From assembly GCA_947499725.1 (NCBI GenBank), contig CANMPK010000001.1, positions 620,001 to 684,000 on the forward strand: a stretch of DNA of 64,000 bases. Reading direction: 5' to 3'. A program made the position numbers and the translations under genes. Below are positions 34,850 to 41,952 of the stretch, piece by piece. Within the stretch, counting starts at the first letter, position 1, and the number at the start of each line of letters is the position of its first letter. Source of the stretch: an uncultured Paracoccaceae bacterium (GTDB lineage Bacteria > Pseudomonadota > Alphaproteobacteria > Rhodobacterales > Rhodobacteraceae). A model generated the notes under the pieces. That model saw only the letters and a program-made list of their open reading frames with translations. It searched no databases and was not told the DNA's origin.

Positions 34850-35492
34850 GAGGTTGGCCTGCGGTTTCTATGCTCGTTAGGGCCAATTCTAGAGCTGGAT
34901 AGCCTGCGGCGTCTAGCGCTTTGGTGACGACTTGGCGGGATTTGCCAAGCTGCTTTGCGATTTCTGTGAGTGAATAGGATTTCTGGGTTTCCAGAGCCAA
35001 ATTGATCGCTTGGGCTTGGGCTGGGGTCCAGTCTTGCGAGATGTGATCTGCGAGGGCGTAGGCTGCGCTTGTTGCGCCGCCTGTGGCGTGGACGATGCGT
35101 CTTGGGGGCGATTTTTCTTGCGAGATGGTTTGCAAAAGCTGGCCTGAGGTGATGAAGGGCTGGCTGACCTCTTGGTTGAGGTCGGTTTTGATGGGCAGAG
35201 CAACCGTTCCTTCGGCACAAGCCATCCGGCTGTCATGGGCTTTGCCCAGCGCGCGCAGGCTTGCGCGCAGGATCAAGCAGATGCGCAGCGCGGTTTTGGG
35301 ATTGTGCAGAACCACTTGCCATCCATCCCCGCGGTGACGGCTGAAATGCAGATCGCCGCCGCTTTCGACAGCAAGATCCGCAGCGCGGCTTCTTAGCGTG
35401 GTGAAGGCGTGATCCAGCGCGGCTTTGCCCAGCGCTGTGGAGGCGACGATGTCTCCGGTTATGATGGCGATTTGCTTTTGGTCTACTGTCAT
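34842..35492 (-). CDS. SatD-family protein: cyclase-like domain plus C-terminal HTH
   Basis: A 216-residue protein of the SatD type. The N-terminal half has ITGDIVAST (Asp14) and SRHRGDGWQVVL (Asp56), a spacing and wording like the metal-binding aspartates of class III nucleotide cyclases. The C-terminus has a helix-turn-helix (YSLTEIAKQLGKSRQVVTKALDAAGY). So it may sense or bind a nucleotide and bind DNA. Start 35492 is the only ATG just after three 30-base-spaced repeats; a longer start at 35729 would translate those repeats. Overlaps the DUF3307 gene by eight bases. Confidence 0.8.
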   Translation of the reverse strand: MTVDQKQIAIITGDIVASTALGKAALDHAFTTLRSRAADLAVESGGDLHFSRHRGDGWQVVLHNPKTALRICLILRASLRALGKAHDSRMACAEGTVALPIKTDLNQEVSQPFITSGQLLQTISQEKSPPRRIVHATGGATSAAYALADHISQDWTPAQAQAINLALETQKSYSLTEIAKQLGKSRQVVTKALDAAGYPALELALTSIETAGQPHD

Positions 35493-35494
35493 GA

Positions 35495-35573
35495 TGCACC
35501 CATAATAGGGTGCTAATTGAGTAATGCAACTAAAAATGGGTGCTTTTTTAGGTTTGCATCTAAAAATGGGTGC
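35495..35573. promoter_or_regulatory. Three 19-base operator-like repeats at exact 30-base spacing
   Basis: Plus-strand words at 35495-35513 (TGCACCCATAATAGGGTGC), 35525-35543 (TGCAACTAAAAATGGGTGC) and 35555-35573 (TGCATCTAAAAATGGGTGC). The second and third differ at one base; the first is a near-perfect palindrome (GCACCC...GGGTGC). The 30-base step is close to three helix turns. They end three bases before the SatD-like start codon and overlap its promoter, so they are probable operators, perhaps for the encoded HTH protein itself. Confidence 0.7.
35502..35529 (-). promoter_or_regulatory. Promoter for the SatD-DUF3307 unit, apparently leaderless
   Basis: On the minus strand TTGCAT (35529-35524) and TATTAT (35507-35502) are 16 bases apart. 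Transcription would start about at the ATG (35492), leaving no room for a leader or ribosome site. The -10 lies inside repeat one and the -35 overlaps repeat two. Confidence 0.55.
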
Positions 35574-35614
35574 GAGTTTGGCGGCAAATCCGCGTGGCCG
35601 TAGAGGGCGCGCCC

Positions 35615-35640
35615 ACAAAAAAGGCCCCGCGTGGGGGCCT
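35615..35640 (-). terminator. Terminator after the DUF59 gene
   Basis: On the minus strand AGGCCCCC / GGGGCC with an ACGC loop is followed by TTTTTTGTG, 22 bases past the DUF59 stop. Confidence 0.8.
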
Positions 35641-35662
35641 GTTTCGTCGGTATTGGTTGGGT

Positions 35663-36028
35663 TTACATGAAGCCCAATTCGAGGCGGGCCTCGTCGGACA
35701 TCATTTCCATGCCCCATGGTGGCTCCCAAACCAGTTCGACGTCGACGGTTTTCATGCCCGGCACGCCCATGATCGCCTCTTGAACCCAGCCTGGCATTTC
35801 GCCAGCAACAGGGCAGCCTGGGGCTGTGAGGGTCATGATGACTTTGGCTTCGGCTTCGTCGTTGATCAGGATCGTGTAGATCAGGCCAAGGTCATAGATG
35901 TTCACCGGAATTTCCGGATCGAAGACGCTGCGGCATGCTTCGACGGCGGCGTTGAACATGGGGTGGTCAACGTTAGAGGGGGTGATCAGTGGCACGCCTT
36001 CTTCGGTTGGTGTGGAATCCTGTGTCAT
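35663..36028 (-). CDS. DUF59/MIP18-family Fe-S assembly protein
   Basis: A 121-residue protein of the MIP18/SufT family that supports Fe-S cluster maturation. The segment SVFDPEIPVNIYDLGLIYTI (about residues 34-53) and TLTAPGCPVAGEMPGWVQEA (about 66-85, with the conserved Cys) are diagnostic. No other suf genes are in the window apart from two A-type carriers. It has its own terminator. Confidence 0.9.
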   Translation of the reverse strand: MTQDSTPTEEGVPLITPSNVDHPMFNAAVEACRSVFDPEIPVNIYDLGLIYTILINDEAEAKVIMTLTAPGCPVAGEMPGWVQEAIMGVPGMKTVDVELVWEPPWGMEMMSDEARLELGFM

Positions 36029-36121
36029 ATGCGATCCTGCTTAATCCTGAGCGTTGATATAGGGAATAACTTTGGGATCGTCCAGAGGGGCGATGTTTGT
36101 CGGGTGCGGATGGGGTGGGAT

Positions 36122-36157
36122 GCCTTCGGCGAAGGTATTTGGGTCAAGAAAAAGCTT
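36122..36157. repeat. Dispersed repeat, copy 2 (partner at 17969-18004)
   Basis: Same 36-base element as at 17969, 33 of 36 identical, here with a perfect CCTTC-GGC-GAAGG hairpin at its start. It sits between the DUF59 and NfeD genes, downstream of the NfeD stop. Confidence 0.75.
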
Positions 36158-36167
36158 TGGTCAAAAT

Positions 36168-36197
36168 AAAGCGGGCGCCCGTGTGTAGGGCGCCCAT
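36168..36197 (-). terminator. Hairpin after the NfeD gene
   Basis: GGGCGCC / GGCGCCC with a loop of about eight to ten bases is followed on the minus strand by GCTTTATTTTG. A weak but plausible terminator for the SPFH-NfeD operon. Confidence 0.6.
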
Positions 36198-36204
36198 TGT
36201 TTTG

Positions 36205-36480
36205 TTAGTCGTTGATGTCGTGCTCGAAGGTTTTGACTTGGCCCTTGGGGAGGGCGAAGAGTTTTTTGAGCACGAGCCATGCGGCCAGTGAGAGCAGCGC
36301 GAAGATCAAGAAGATCGCGGCAGGAGACAAAAGCGTGAGCGGGCCAAGCAGGGCGAGGCCCACAAGAGCGGCGCCAATGGCGAAACCGAGGAAGATAAAG
36401 CCCGGCAGCACCATTTCCAGAATGCCAAGGATCAGCGCGGCGGCGAGCCAGACCCACCAGATGGAAACGAGATCAACCAT
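36205..36480 (-). CDS. NfeD-like membrane protein
   Basis: The 91-residue protein has membrane helices at about residues 7-27, 32-46 and 49-70. The opening (MVDLVSIWWVWLAAALILGILEMVLPGF) is typical of NfeD-family partners of SPFH proteins. It is the short form without the C-terminal OB domain. Its start overlaps the SPFH gene's stop by one base, and the pairing of the two is conserved in bacteria, probably forming a membrane-microdomain complex. Confidence 0.85.
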   Translation of the reverse strand: MVDLVSIWWVWLAAALILGILEMVLPGFIFLGFAIGAALVGLALLGPLTLLSPAAIFLIFALLSLAAWLVLKKLFALPKGQVKTFEHDIND

Positions 36481-37367
36481 TAAGAGCCGCCTTTCAGCAG
36501 TTTAAACGCATCGCCAAAGGCTTCGAGTGCTGCGGCTGGAAGGACAATGGTTTGCTTGCCTTCGCCTGCGCCCAATGCGTTCAGGGCTTCGACTTGTTTT
36601 AGGGCCACTTGGTATTGTGCTGCCTCGATGCCGTTTTCTTTGATCGCTTTGGCAACCACTTCGGTGGCATAGGCTTCGGCTTCGGCGCTAATGCGGCGGG
36701 CTTTGGCTTTTTGTTCAGCTTCATAGAGTTCTGCATCGGCGTGCAGCTCGACCGAGCGTTTTGCGCCTTCGGCTTCTGTCACCTGCGCGCGGCGGGCGCG
36801 TTCGGCGTTGAGCTGTTGCAGCATCGCGTCGCGCGTGGCTTGATCAAGGTTCACATCCAAGATTTCGGCGCGGGTGACTTCGATACCCCAGTTGTCGACG
36901 GCATCTTCTACAAGGTTTTTGATGGTGGCGATGAGCGCAGCACGGTTGGATTGCACTTCGTCCAAGTCCATTTTACCGATTTCAGCGCGCACGATACCGG
37001 CGACGGTTGTGGAGATCGCGCCATCCACGTCGCGGATGCGGTAGACGGTCTTTTCAGGTTCGGTGATGCGGTAGAAGACAGAGGTGTCGACCTGCACAAG
37101 AACGTTGTCTTTGGTGATCGCGTCTTGGCTGGCGGTTGGCAGTTGGCGTTCCAAAATAGAAATCTGGTGGCGCACCTTATCCAGAAACGGCACGATAAAG
37201 TTGATGCCTGGTCCAAGCACCGCGCGCAGGCGGCCAAAGCGCTCGACCACGTGTTTTTCGGATTGGGGCACGATGCGAATGCCCTTCAAAATGATTGTAA
37301 TGACAAAAATCGCGCCTAAAACCAGCACGATGTTCTGGGCGAGAAGCGATAGAATAAGATCTTCCAT
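36480..37367 (-). CDS. SPFH/band-7 domain membrane protein (stomatin-like)
   Basis: A 295-residue protein with an N-terminal membrane helix (about residues 7-24) and the band-7 domain (IVPQSEKHVVERFGRLRAVL..., residues 32-190). A coiled-coil Glu/Ala-rich region (EAEQKAKARRISAEAEAYAT) precedes a short C-terminal tail. It forms large oligomeric rings at the inner membrane, as QmcA or paraslipin-type proteins. It is first in the SPFH-NfeD unit and divergent from tgt. Confidence 0.92.
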   Translation of the reverse strand: MEDLILSLLAQNIVLVLGAIFVITIILKGIRIVPQSEKHVVERFGRLRAVLGPGINFIVPFLDKVRHQISILERQLPTASQDAITKDNVLVQVDTSVFYRITEPEKTVYRIRDVDGAISTTVAGIVRAEIGKMDLDEVQSNRAALIATIKNLVEDAVDNWGIEVTRAEILDVNLDQATRDAMLQQLNAERARRAQVTEAEGAKRSVELHADAELYEAEQKAKARRISAEAEAYATEVVAKAIKENGIEAAQYQVALKQVEALNALGAGEGKQTIVLPAAALEAFGDAFKLLKGGS

Positions 37368-37491
37368 GTCTGTGTCCCCTTGTTATTAAAGTGTTTTTCG
37401 CAAAGTCATGCCCTGTATGTGGGCAATGTTTGGGTGTTTTACAAGCTTGATAAGGCAGCGTAAGGAATGCGCAAAGTTAAAAAGGTGAGTC

Positions 37492-38622
37492 ATGACAGCC
37501 CGAGTTTCCTTTGAATTGCAGGCCACAGACGGCAAGGCCCGTACTGGTGTGATTTCAACGCCGCGTGGGGAGATCCGCACGCCGGCCTTTATGCCTGTTG
37601 GCACCGCTGCCACGGTGAAGGCGATGATGCCAGAAAGCGTGCGCGCTACGGGGGCGGATATTCTGCTGGGCAATACCTATCATTTGATGCTGCGCCCAAC
37701 GGCGGAGCGCATTGATGCCTTGGGTGGCTTGCACAAGTTCATGAACTGGGAGCGTCCGATCCTGACCGATAGCGGCGGGTTTCAGGTGATGTCTCTGGCT
37801 GGGTTGCGCAAGCTGACCGAAGAGGGCGTGACCTTTAAATCCCATATCGATGGGTCCAAGCACGAGCTGACGCCAGAGCGCTCTATGGAAATTCAGCGCC
37901 TTTTGGGCTCTGACATTGTGATGTGTTTTGACGAATGTCCGGCTTTGCCGGCGGATCGGGATCGCATTGTCGAATCCATGCGCTTGTCGATGCGGTGGGC
38001 GCAGCGGTCTAAGGATGCCTTTGGCGATCGTCCGGGCCATGCACTGTTTGGCATTATGCAAGGCGGGCTAGAGCAAGACTTCCGCGAGGAAAGTGCCAAG
38101 GCTTTGATGGACATCGGCTTTGATGGCTATGCGATTGGTGGTTTGGCCGTGGGCGAGGGGCAAGAGGCGATGTTTGATTGCCTGAACTATGCGCCAGACT
38201 TTTTGCCAGTGGATAAGCCGCGCTATCTTATGGGCGTGGGCAAGCCGGATGATATCGTTGGCGCGGTGAAGCGCGGCGTTGATATGATGGATTGCGTTTT
38301 GCCGAGCCGCTCTGGCCGGACAGGGCAGGCGTTTACGCGCCGCGGTGTGATCAACATCAAGAACGCACGCCATGCGGATGATCCGCGTCCGCTCGATGAG
38401 AGCTGCTCCTGCCCAGCGTGTTCAAATTACTCACGTGCCTATCTGCACCATGTGTTCCGCAGCAATGAGATGATCTCTGGCATGTTGCTGACGTGGCATA
38501 ATCTGCATTACTTCCAACAGATCATGCAGGAAATGCGCGACGCGATTGCAGCGGGCACTTTTGAGGCTTGGGAAGCAGAGTTCCATGCGATGCGCGCGCA
38601 GGGTGATATCGAACCACTGTAA
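37492..38622 (+). CDS. tgt: tRNA-guanine transglycosylase
   Basis: Exchanges guanine-34 for preQ1 in tRNAs with GUN anticodons (queuosine pathway). The 376-residue protein has the substrate-binding [10 protein letters not shown] (about residues 93-102), the nucleophilic aspartate in the [15 protein letters not shown] region (about 263-278), and zinc ligands [16 protein letters not shown] (about 305-320). No queA or queuosine-biosynthesis neighbour is visible here. It is followed by the lon upstream region. Confidence 0.96.
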   Translation: MTARVSFELQATDGKARTGVISTPRGEIRTPAFMPVGTAATVKAMMPESVRATGADILLGNTYHLMLRPTAERIDALGGLHKFMNWERPILTDSGGFQVMSLAGLRKLTEEGVTFKSHIDGSKHELTPERSMEIQRLLGSDIVMCFDECPALPADRDRIVESMRLSMRWAQRSKDAFGDRPGHALFGIMQGGLEQDFREESAKALMDIGFDGYAIGGLAVGEGQEAMFDCLNYAPDFLPVDKPRYLMGVGKPDDIVGAVKRGVDMMDCVLPSRSGRTGQAFTRRGVINIKNARHADDPRPLDESCSCPACSNYSRAYLHHVFRSNEMISGMLLTWHNLHYFQQIMQEMRDAIAAGTFEAWEAEFHAMRAQGDIEPL

Positions 38623-38813
38623 ATCGTGCTTTTACCGCTTTTGATGGGTATTTAGGCGCAATATCACGTTAAATTGTGCCGAATGTGCTGCAATTCGCCT
38701 AAAAAGCTTAAAAGGTGCAAACAAACTTTAATACGCAGTGAATTGCGTGGATTCTCGGCTTGTGGTCCGGTGGTTCTGCGGGCATGCTAGGTCTCAACAA
38801 AGAGGCGCATGGG

Positions 38814-38843
38814 TTGAAACCTATGCCGAGCCGTACCAGATAA
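38814..38843 (+). promoter_or_regulatory. Candidate sigma-70-like promoter of lon
   Basis: TTGAAA (38814-38819) and AGATAA (38838-38843), 18 bases apart, lie 76 bases before the lon ATG. The rest of the 296-base tgt-lon gap shows nothing else firm. Confidence 0.3.
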
Positions 38844-38918
38844 AACACTCGAAAGAGGAGACAGCCAGCGTTGCCGCAAAGCGGGGCCAAGCTGTTTTGC
38901 CAAAGATAAGGACCGAGT

Positions 38919-41321
38919 ATGCAAGAGCCACTCAATTCTTCTTACCCCGTACTGCCGCTGCGCGATATTGTGGTGTTCCCACATATGATTGTGCCGCTGT
39001 TCGTGGGTCGGGAAAAATCTGTCCGTGCCCTCGAAGAGGTGATGCAGGACGATAAACAAATTCTACTTGCCAGCCAGATCGACCCAGCCGAGGACGATCC
39101 AGAGGCGGAAAGCATTTACCGCACAGGCGTGCTGGCGAATGTTCTGCAACTGCTAAAGCTGCCGGACGGTACTGTGAAAGTGCTGGTCGAAGGGCAAGCG
39201 CGTGTTCAGATCAACGATTTCCTTGAGAACGATGTGTTCTTTGAGGCAACCGCTGAATATCTGACGGAAACGCCGGGCGACGTCACCACCATCGAAGCGC
39301 TGCTGCGCACTGTGGGTGATGAATTTGAGCGTTATTCCAAAGTTAAGAAAAACATCCCAGAAGAAGCGCTGAGCGCTGTTTCTGAAACCGAAGAGCCAGC
39401 GCGTTTGGCGGATTTGGTGGCAGGTCATCTGGGTGTTGAGGTGGACCAGAAGCAAGAGCTTTTGGAAACCCTGTCTGTGTCTGAACGCCTAGAGAAGGTC
39501 TTTGGCCTGATGCAGGGCGAAATGTCTGTGTTGCAGGTTGAGAAAAAGATCAAAACCCGCGTGAAATCACAGATGGAGAAAACCCAGCGCGAGTATTACC
39601 TGAATGAGCAAATGAAAGCCATTCAGAAGGAGCTTGGCGATGGGGAAGATGGCTCTGGCGAATTGCAAGAGCTGGAAGAAAAGATCGCGGGCACAAAACT
39701 GTCTAAAGAAGCCAAGGAAAAGGCTGACGCTGAGCTGAAAAAGCTTAAGAACATGTCGCCTATGTCTGCGGAAGCGACGGTTGTGCGCAACTATCTGGAT
39801 TGGATGCTGTCTATTCCGTGGGGCAAGAAGTCTCGCGTGAAGAAAGACCTGAACAAAGCCCAAGAGGTTTTGGATACAGATCACTACGGTCTGGATAAGG
39901 TTAAAGAACGCATCGTTGAATATCTTGCGGTTCAAAAACGTTCTGCCAAGCTGAAAGGCCCGATCTTGTGCCTTGTTGGCCCTCCGGGTGTGGGTAAAAC
40001 TTCGCTGGGTAAATCTGTTGCCAAGGCAACGGGTCGCGAGTTTATCCGTATCTCCCTTGGTGGCGTACGTGATGAAAGCGAAATTCGCGGTCACCGCCGG
40101 ACCTACATCGGCTCTATGCCGGGTAAGATCATTCAAGCGCTGAAGAAGGCGAAAACCACGAACCCGCTGATTTTGCTCGATGAAATCGACAAGATGGGGC
40201 AGGACTTCCGTGGCGATCCAGCCTCTGCGATGCTTGAGGTGCTGGACCCTGAACAGAACGGCACTTTTGTCGATCACTACCTTGAGGTCGAATATGATCT
40301 GTCTGATGTGATGTTCCTGACAACATCCAACAGCTACAACATGCCGGGCCCATTGCTGGACCGCATGGAGATCATCCCGCTGGCGGGCTACACCGAAGAG
40401 GAAAAGGCAGAGATCGCGCATCGTCACCTTATTCCGAAGCAGGTGAAGAACCATGGTCTGAAGGCGAAGGAATTCGCTTTGGAGCCGGAAGCGCTGCAAG
40501 AGATGATCCGCACCTATACCCGTGAAGCGGGCGTGCGGAACCTTGAGCGTGAGATTGGGAAAGTGGCCCGTAAAGCCATCACCAAGATTGTGAAGGGTGA
40601 AGCAGAGACTGTTTCTGTAACACCGGACAATCTGGATGATTTCCTAGGCGTGAAGAAATACCGTTATGGTCTGGCCGAAGGTAAAGATCAGGTCGGTGTT
40701 GTGACTGGTCTGGCTTACACATCTGTTGGCGGTGATCTGTTGCATATTGAAGCGCTGAAATTGCCGGGCAAAGGTCGGATGAAAACCACCGGTAAGCTGG
40801 GCGATGTGATGAAAGAATCCATCGACGCGGCGGCGTCTTATGTGCGGTCTATTGCGCCAGAGATTGGTGTGAAACCTCCGAAGTTCGAGAAGTGGGATAT
40901 CCACGTTCACGTACCGGATGGGGCAACGCCGAAAGATGGCCCATCTGCTGGTTTGGCAATGGTCACCTCTATCGTGTCTGTTCTGACGGGCATTCCGGTG
41001 CGCAAAGACATTGCGATGACCGGCGAAGTGTCCTTGCGTGGGAACGCGATGCCAATTGGTGGTTTGAAAGAAAAACTGCTGGCGGCGCTGCGTGGTGGGA
41101 TCAAAACGGTTCTGATCCCTGAAGAGAACGAAAAAGATCTGGCGGATATTCCTGACAATGTGAAGGAAGGCCTAGAGATCGTTGTTGTCTCTCACGTGTC
41201 CGAAGTTCTGGAACGCGCTTTGGTTGCAAAACCAGAGCCGGTAGAATGGGACGAAGCGGCTGAAGAAGCGGCGGCAGCTGCTTTGAAAGCTGATCAAGGT
41301 GCTGGCGCTGTTGCGCATTAA
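38919..41321 (+). CDS. lon: ATP-dependent Lon protease
   Basis: A heat-shock serine protease degrading misfolded and regulatory proteins. The 800-residue protein has the N-terminal LON substrate domain (PVLPLRDIVVFPHMIVPLFVG...), Walker A GPPGVGKTSLG near residue 352, Walker B LILLDEID near 415 and the C-terminal Ser-Lys protease domain with the catalytic serine in TPKDGPSAGLAM (near 675) and Lys about 43 residues later. Start: MQEPLNSSYPVLPLRD follows a weak AAGGA site. Terminator downstream. Confidence 0.97.
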   Translation: MQEPLNSSYPVLPLRDIVVFPHMIVPLFVGREKSVRALEEVMQDDKQILLASQIDPAEDDPEAESIYRTGVLANVLQLLKLPDGTVKVLVEGQARVQINDFLENDVFFEATAEYLTETPGDVTTIEALLRTVGDEFERYSKVKKNIPEEALSAVSETEEPARLADLVAGHLGVEVDQKQELLETLSVSERLEKVFGLMQGEMSVLQVEKKIKTRVKSQMEKTQREYYLNEQMKAIQKELGDGEDGSGELQELEEKIAGTKLSKEAKEKADAELKKLKNMSPMSAEATVVRNYLDWMLSIPWGKKSRVKKDLNKAQEVLDTDHYGLDKVKERIVEYLAVQKRSAKLKGPILCLVGPPGVGKTSLGKSVAKATGREFIRISLGGVRDESEIRGHRRTYIGSMPGKIIQALKKAKTTNPLILLDEIDKMGQDFRGDPASAMLEVLDPEQNGTFVDHYLEVEYDLSDVMFLTTSNSYNMPGPLLDRMEIIPLAGYTEEEKAEIAHRHLIPKQVKNHGLKAKEFALEPEALQEMIRTYTREAGVRNLEREIGKVARKAITKIVKGEAETVSVTPDNLDDFLGVKKYRYGLAEGKDQVGVVTGLAYTSVGGDLLHIEALKLPGKGRMKTTGKLGDVMKESIDAAASYVRSIAPEIGVKPPKFEKWDIHVHVPDGATPKDGPSAGLAMVTSIVSVLTGIPVRKDIAMTGEVSLRGNAMPIGGLKEKLLAALRGGIKTVLIPEENEKDLADIPDNVKEGLEIVVVSHVSEVLERALVAKPEPVEWDEAAEEAAAAALKADQGAGAVAH

Positions 41322-41334
41322 GTCTATGTGATTC

Positions 41335-41372
41335 AAAAAAGGCGCCTTGGGAAACCAAGGCGCCTTTTTTGT
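41335..41372. terminator. Bidirectional terminator after lon
   Basis: A stem AAAAAAGGCGCCTTGG / CCAAGGCGCCTTTTTT around GAAA is symmetric, with T-runs on both strands, between lon and the converging 60-residue gene. Confidence 0.9.
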
Positions 41373-41394
41373 TGTCCATCAGGTTTTAAGCGGT

Positions 41395-41577
41395 TTAGTC
41401 CAATGCCGCCCAAATGATGGATGTGAACAGGATTGCGAAAGCAACCGTTGTGCCATTGCTGCTAGAGCTTGCGTCCGCCACAACGACAGGCGCTTCGATC
41501 ACAGGGTCTGCAACGCTACCCGCTGTGGCTGTACTGGCGCTGGCCACGAGTGCCAGAGCGATCAATGTTTTTTTCAT
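41395..41577 (-). CDS. Small secreted/membrane-anchored protein of unknown function
   Basis: A 60-residue protein with a clear signal peptide (MKKTLIALALVASASTATAG, cleavage near residue 19-20). A short acidic/valine stretch (VADPVIEAPVVVADASSSS) and a hydrophobic C-terminal segment (about residues 42-57) follow. No family recognised with certainty. The GGGGA site before the ATG at 41577 favours this start over one 15 codons upstream. Convergent with lon; shares its terminator. Confidence 0.65.
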   Translation of the reverse strand: MKKTLIALALVASASTATAGSVADPVIEAPVVVADASSSSNGTTVAFAILFTSIIWAALD

Positions 41578-41781
41578 GGTGTCCCCAAAAAATCTTAAGC
41601 AGTGTTTTCTTGTAAGCACCACAAAAGGGCAGGTTGGGCGGTTCTGTCAATATCAGCGCGATGTCACGTTAACGTTACGGCAGTGTTGTTGCGTGCTTGC
41701 GTCAAAAATTACTGATTTATGTCAGTTTTTTCCTGAACCTCTCTTGCACCCCTGAAACAGGCAGAGTAAGACACAAGGACC

Positions 41782-41857
<76 letters not shown>

Positions 41858-41952
41858 TTCTTTCTTCAAAATCAGTGTCTTAACAAACGAAACGCACGCT
41901 GCCCGTGTTGCTGTGTATTGACCCAGTGTACTTCTGTGGGCATGGTCAATTT

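Noticed and set aside
39567-40499. 310-residue ORF antisense to lon
   Set aside because: It mirrors the lon ATPase coding sequence and has no start signal or known domain.
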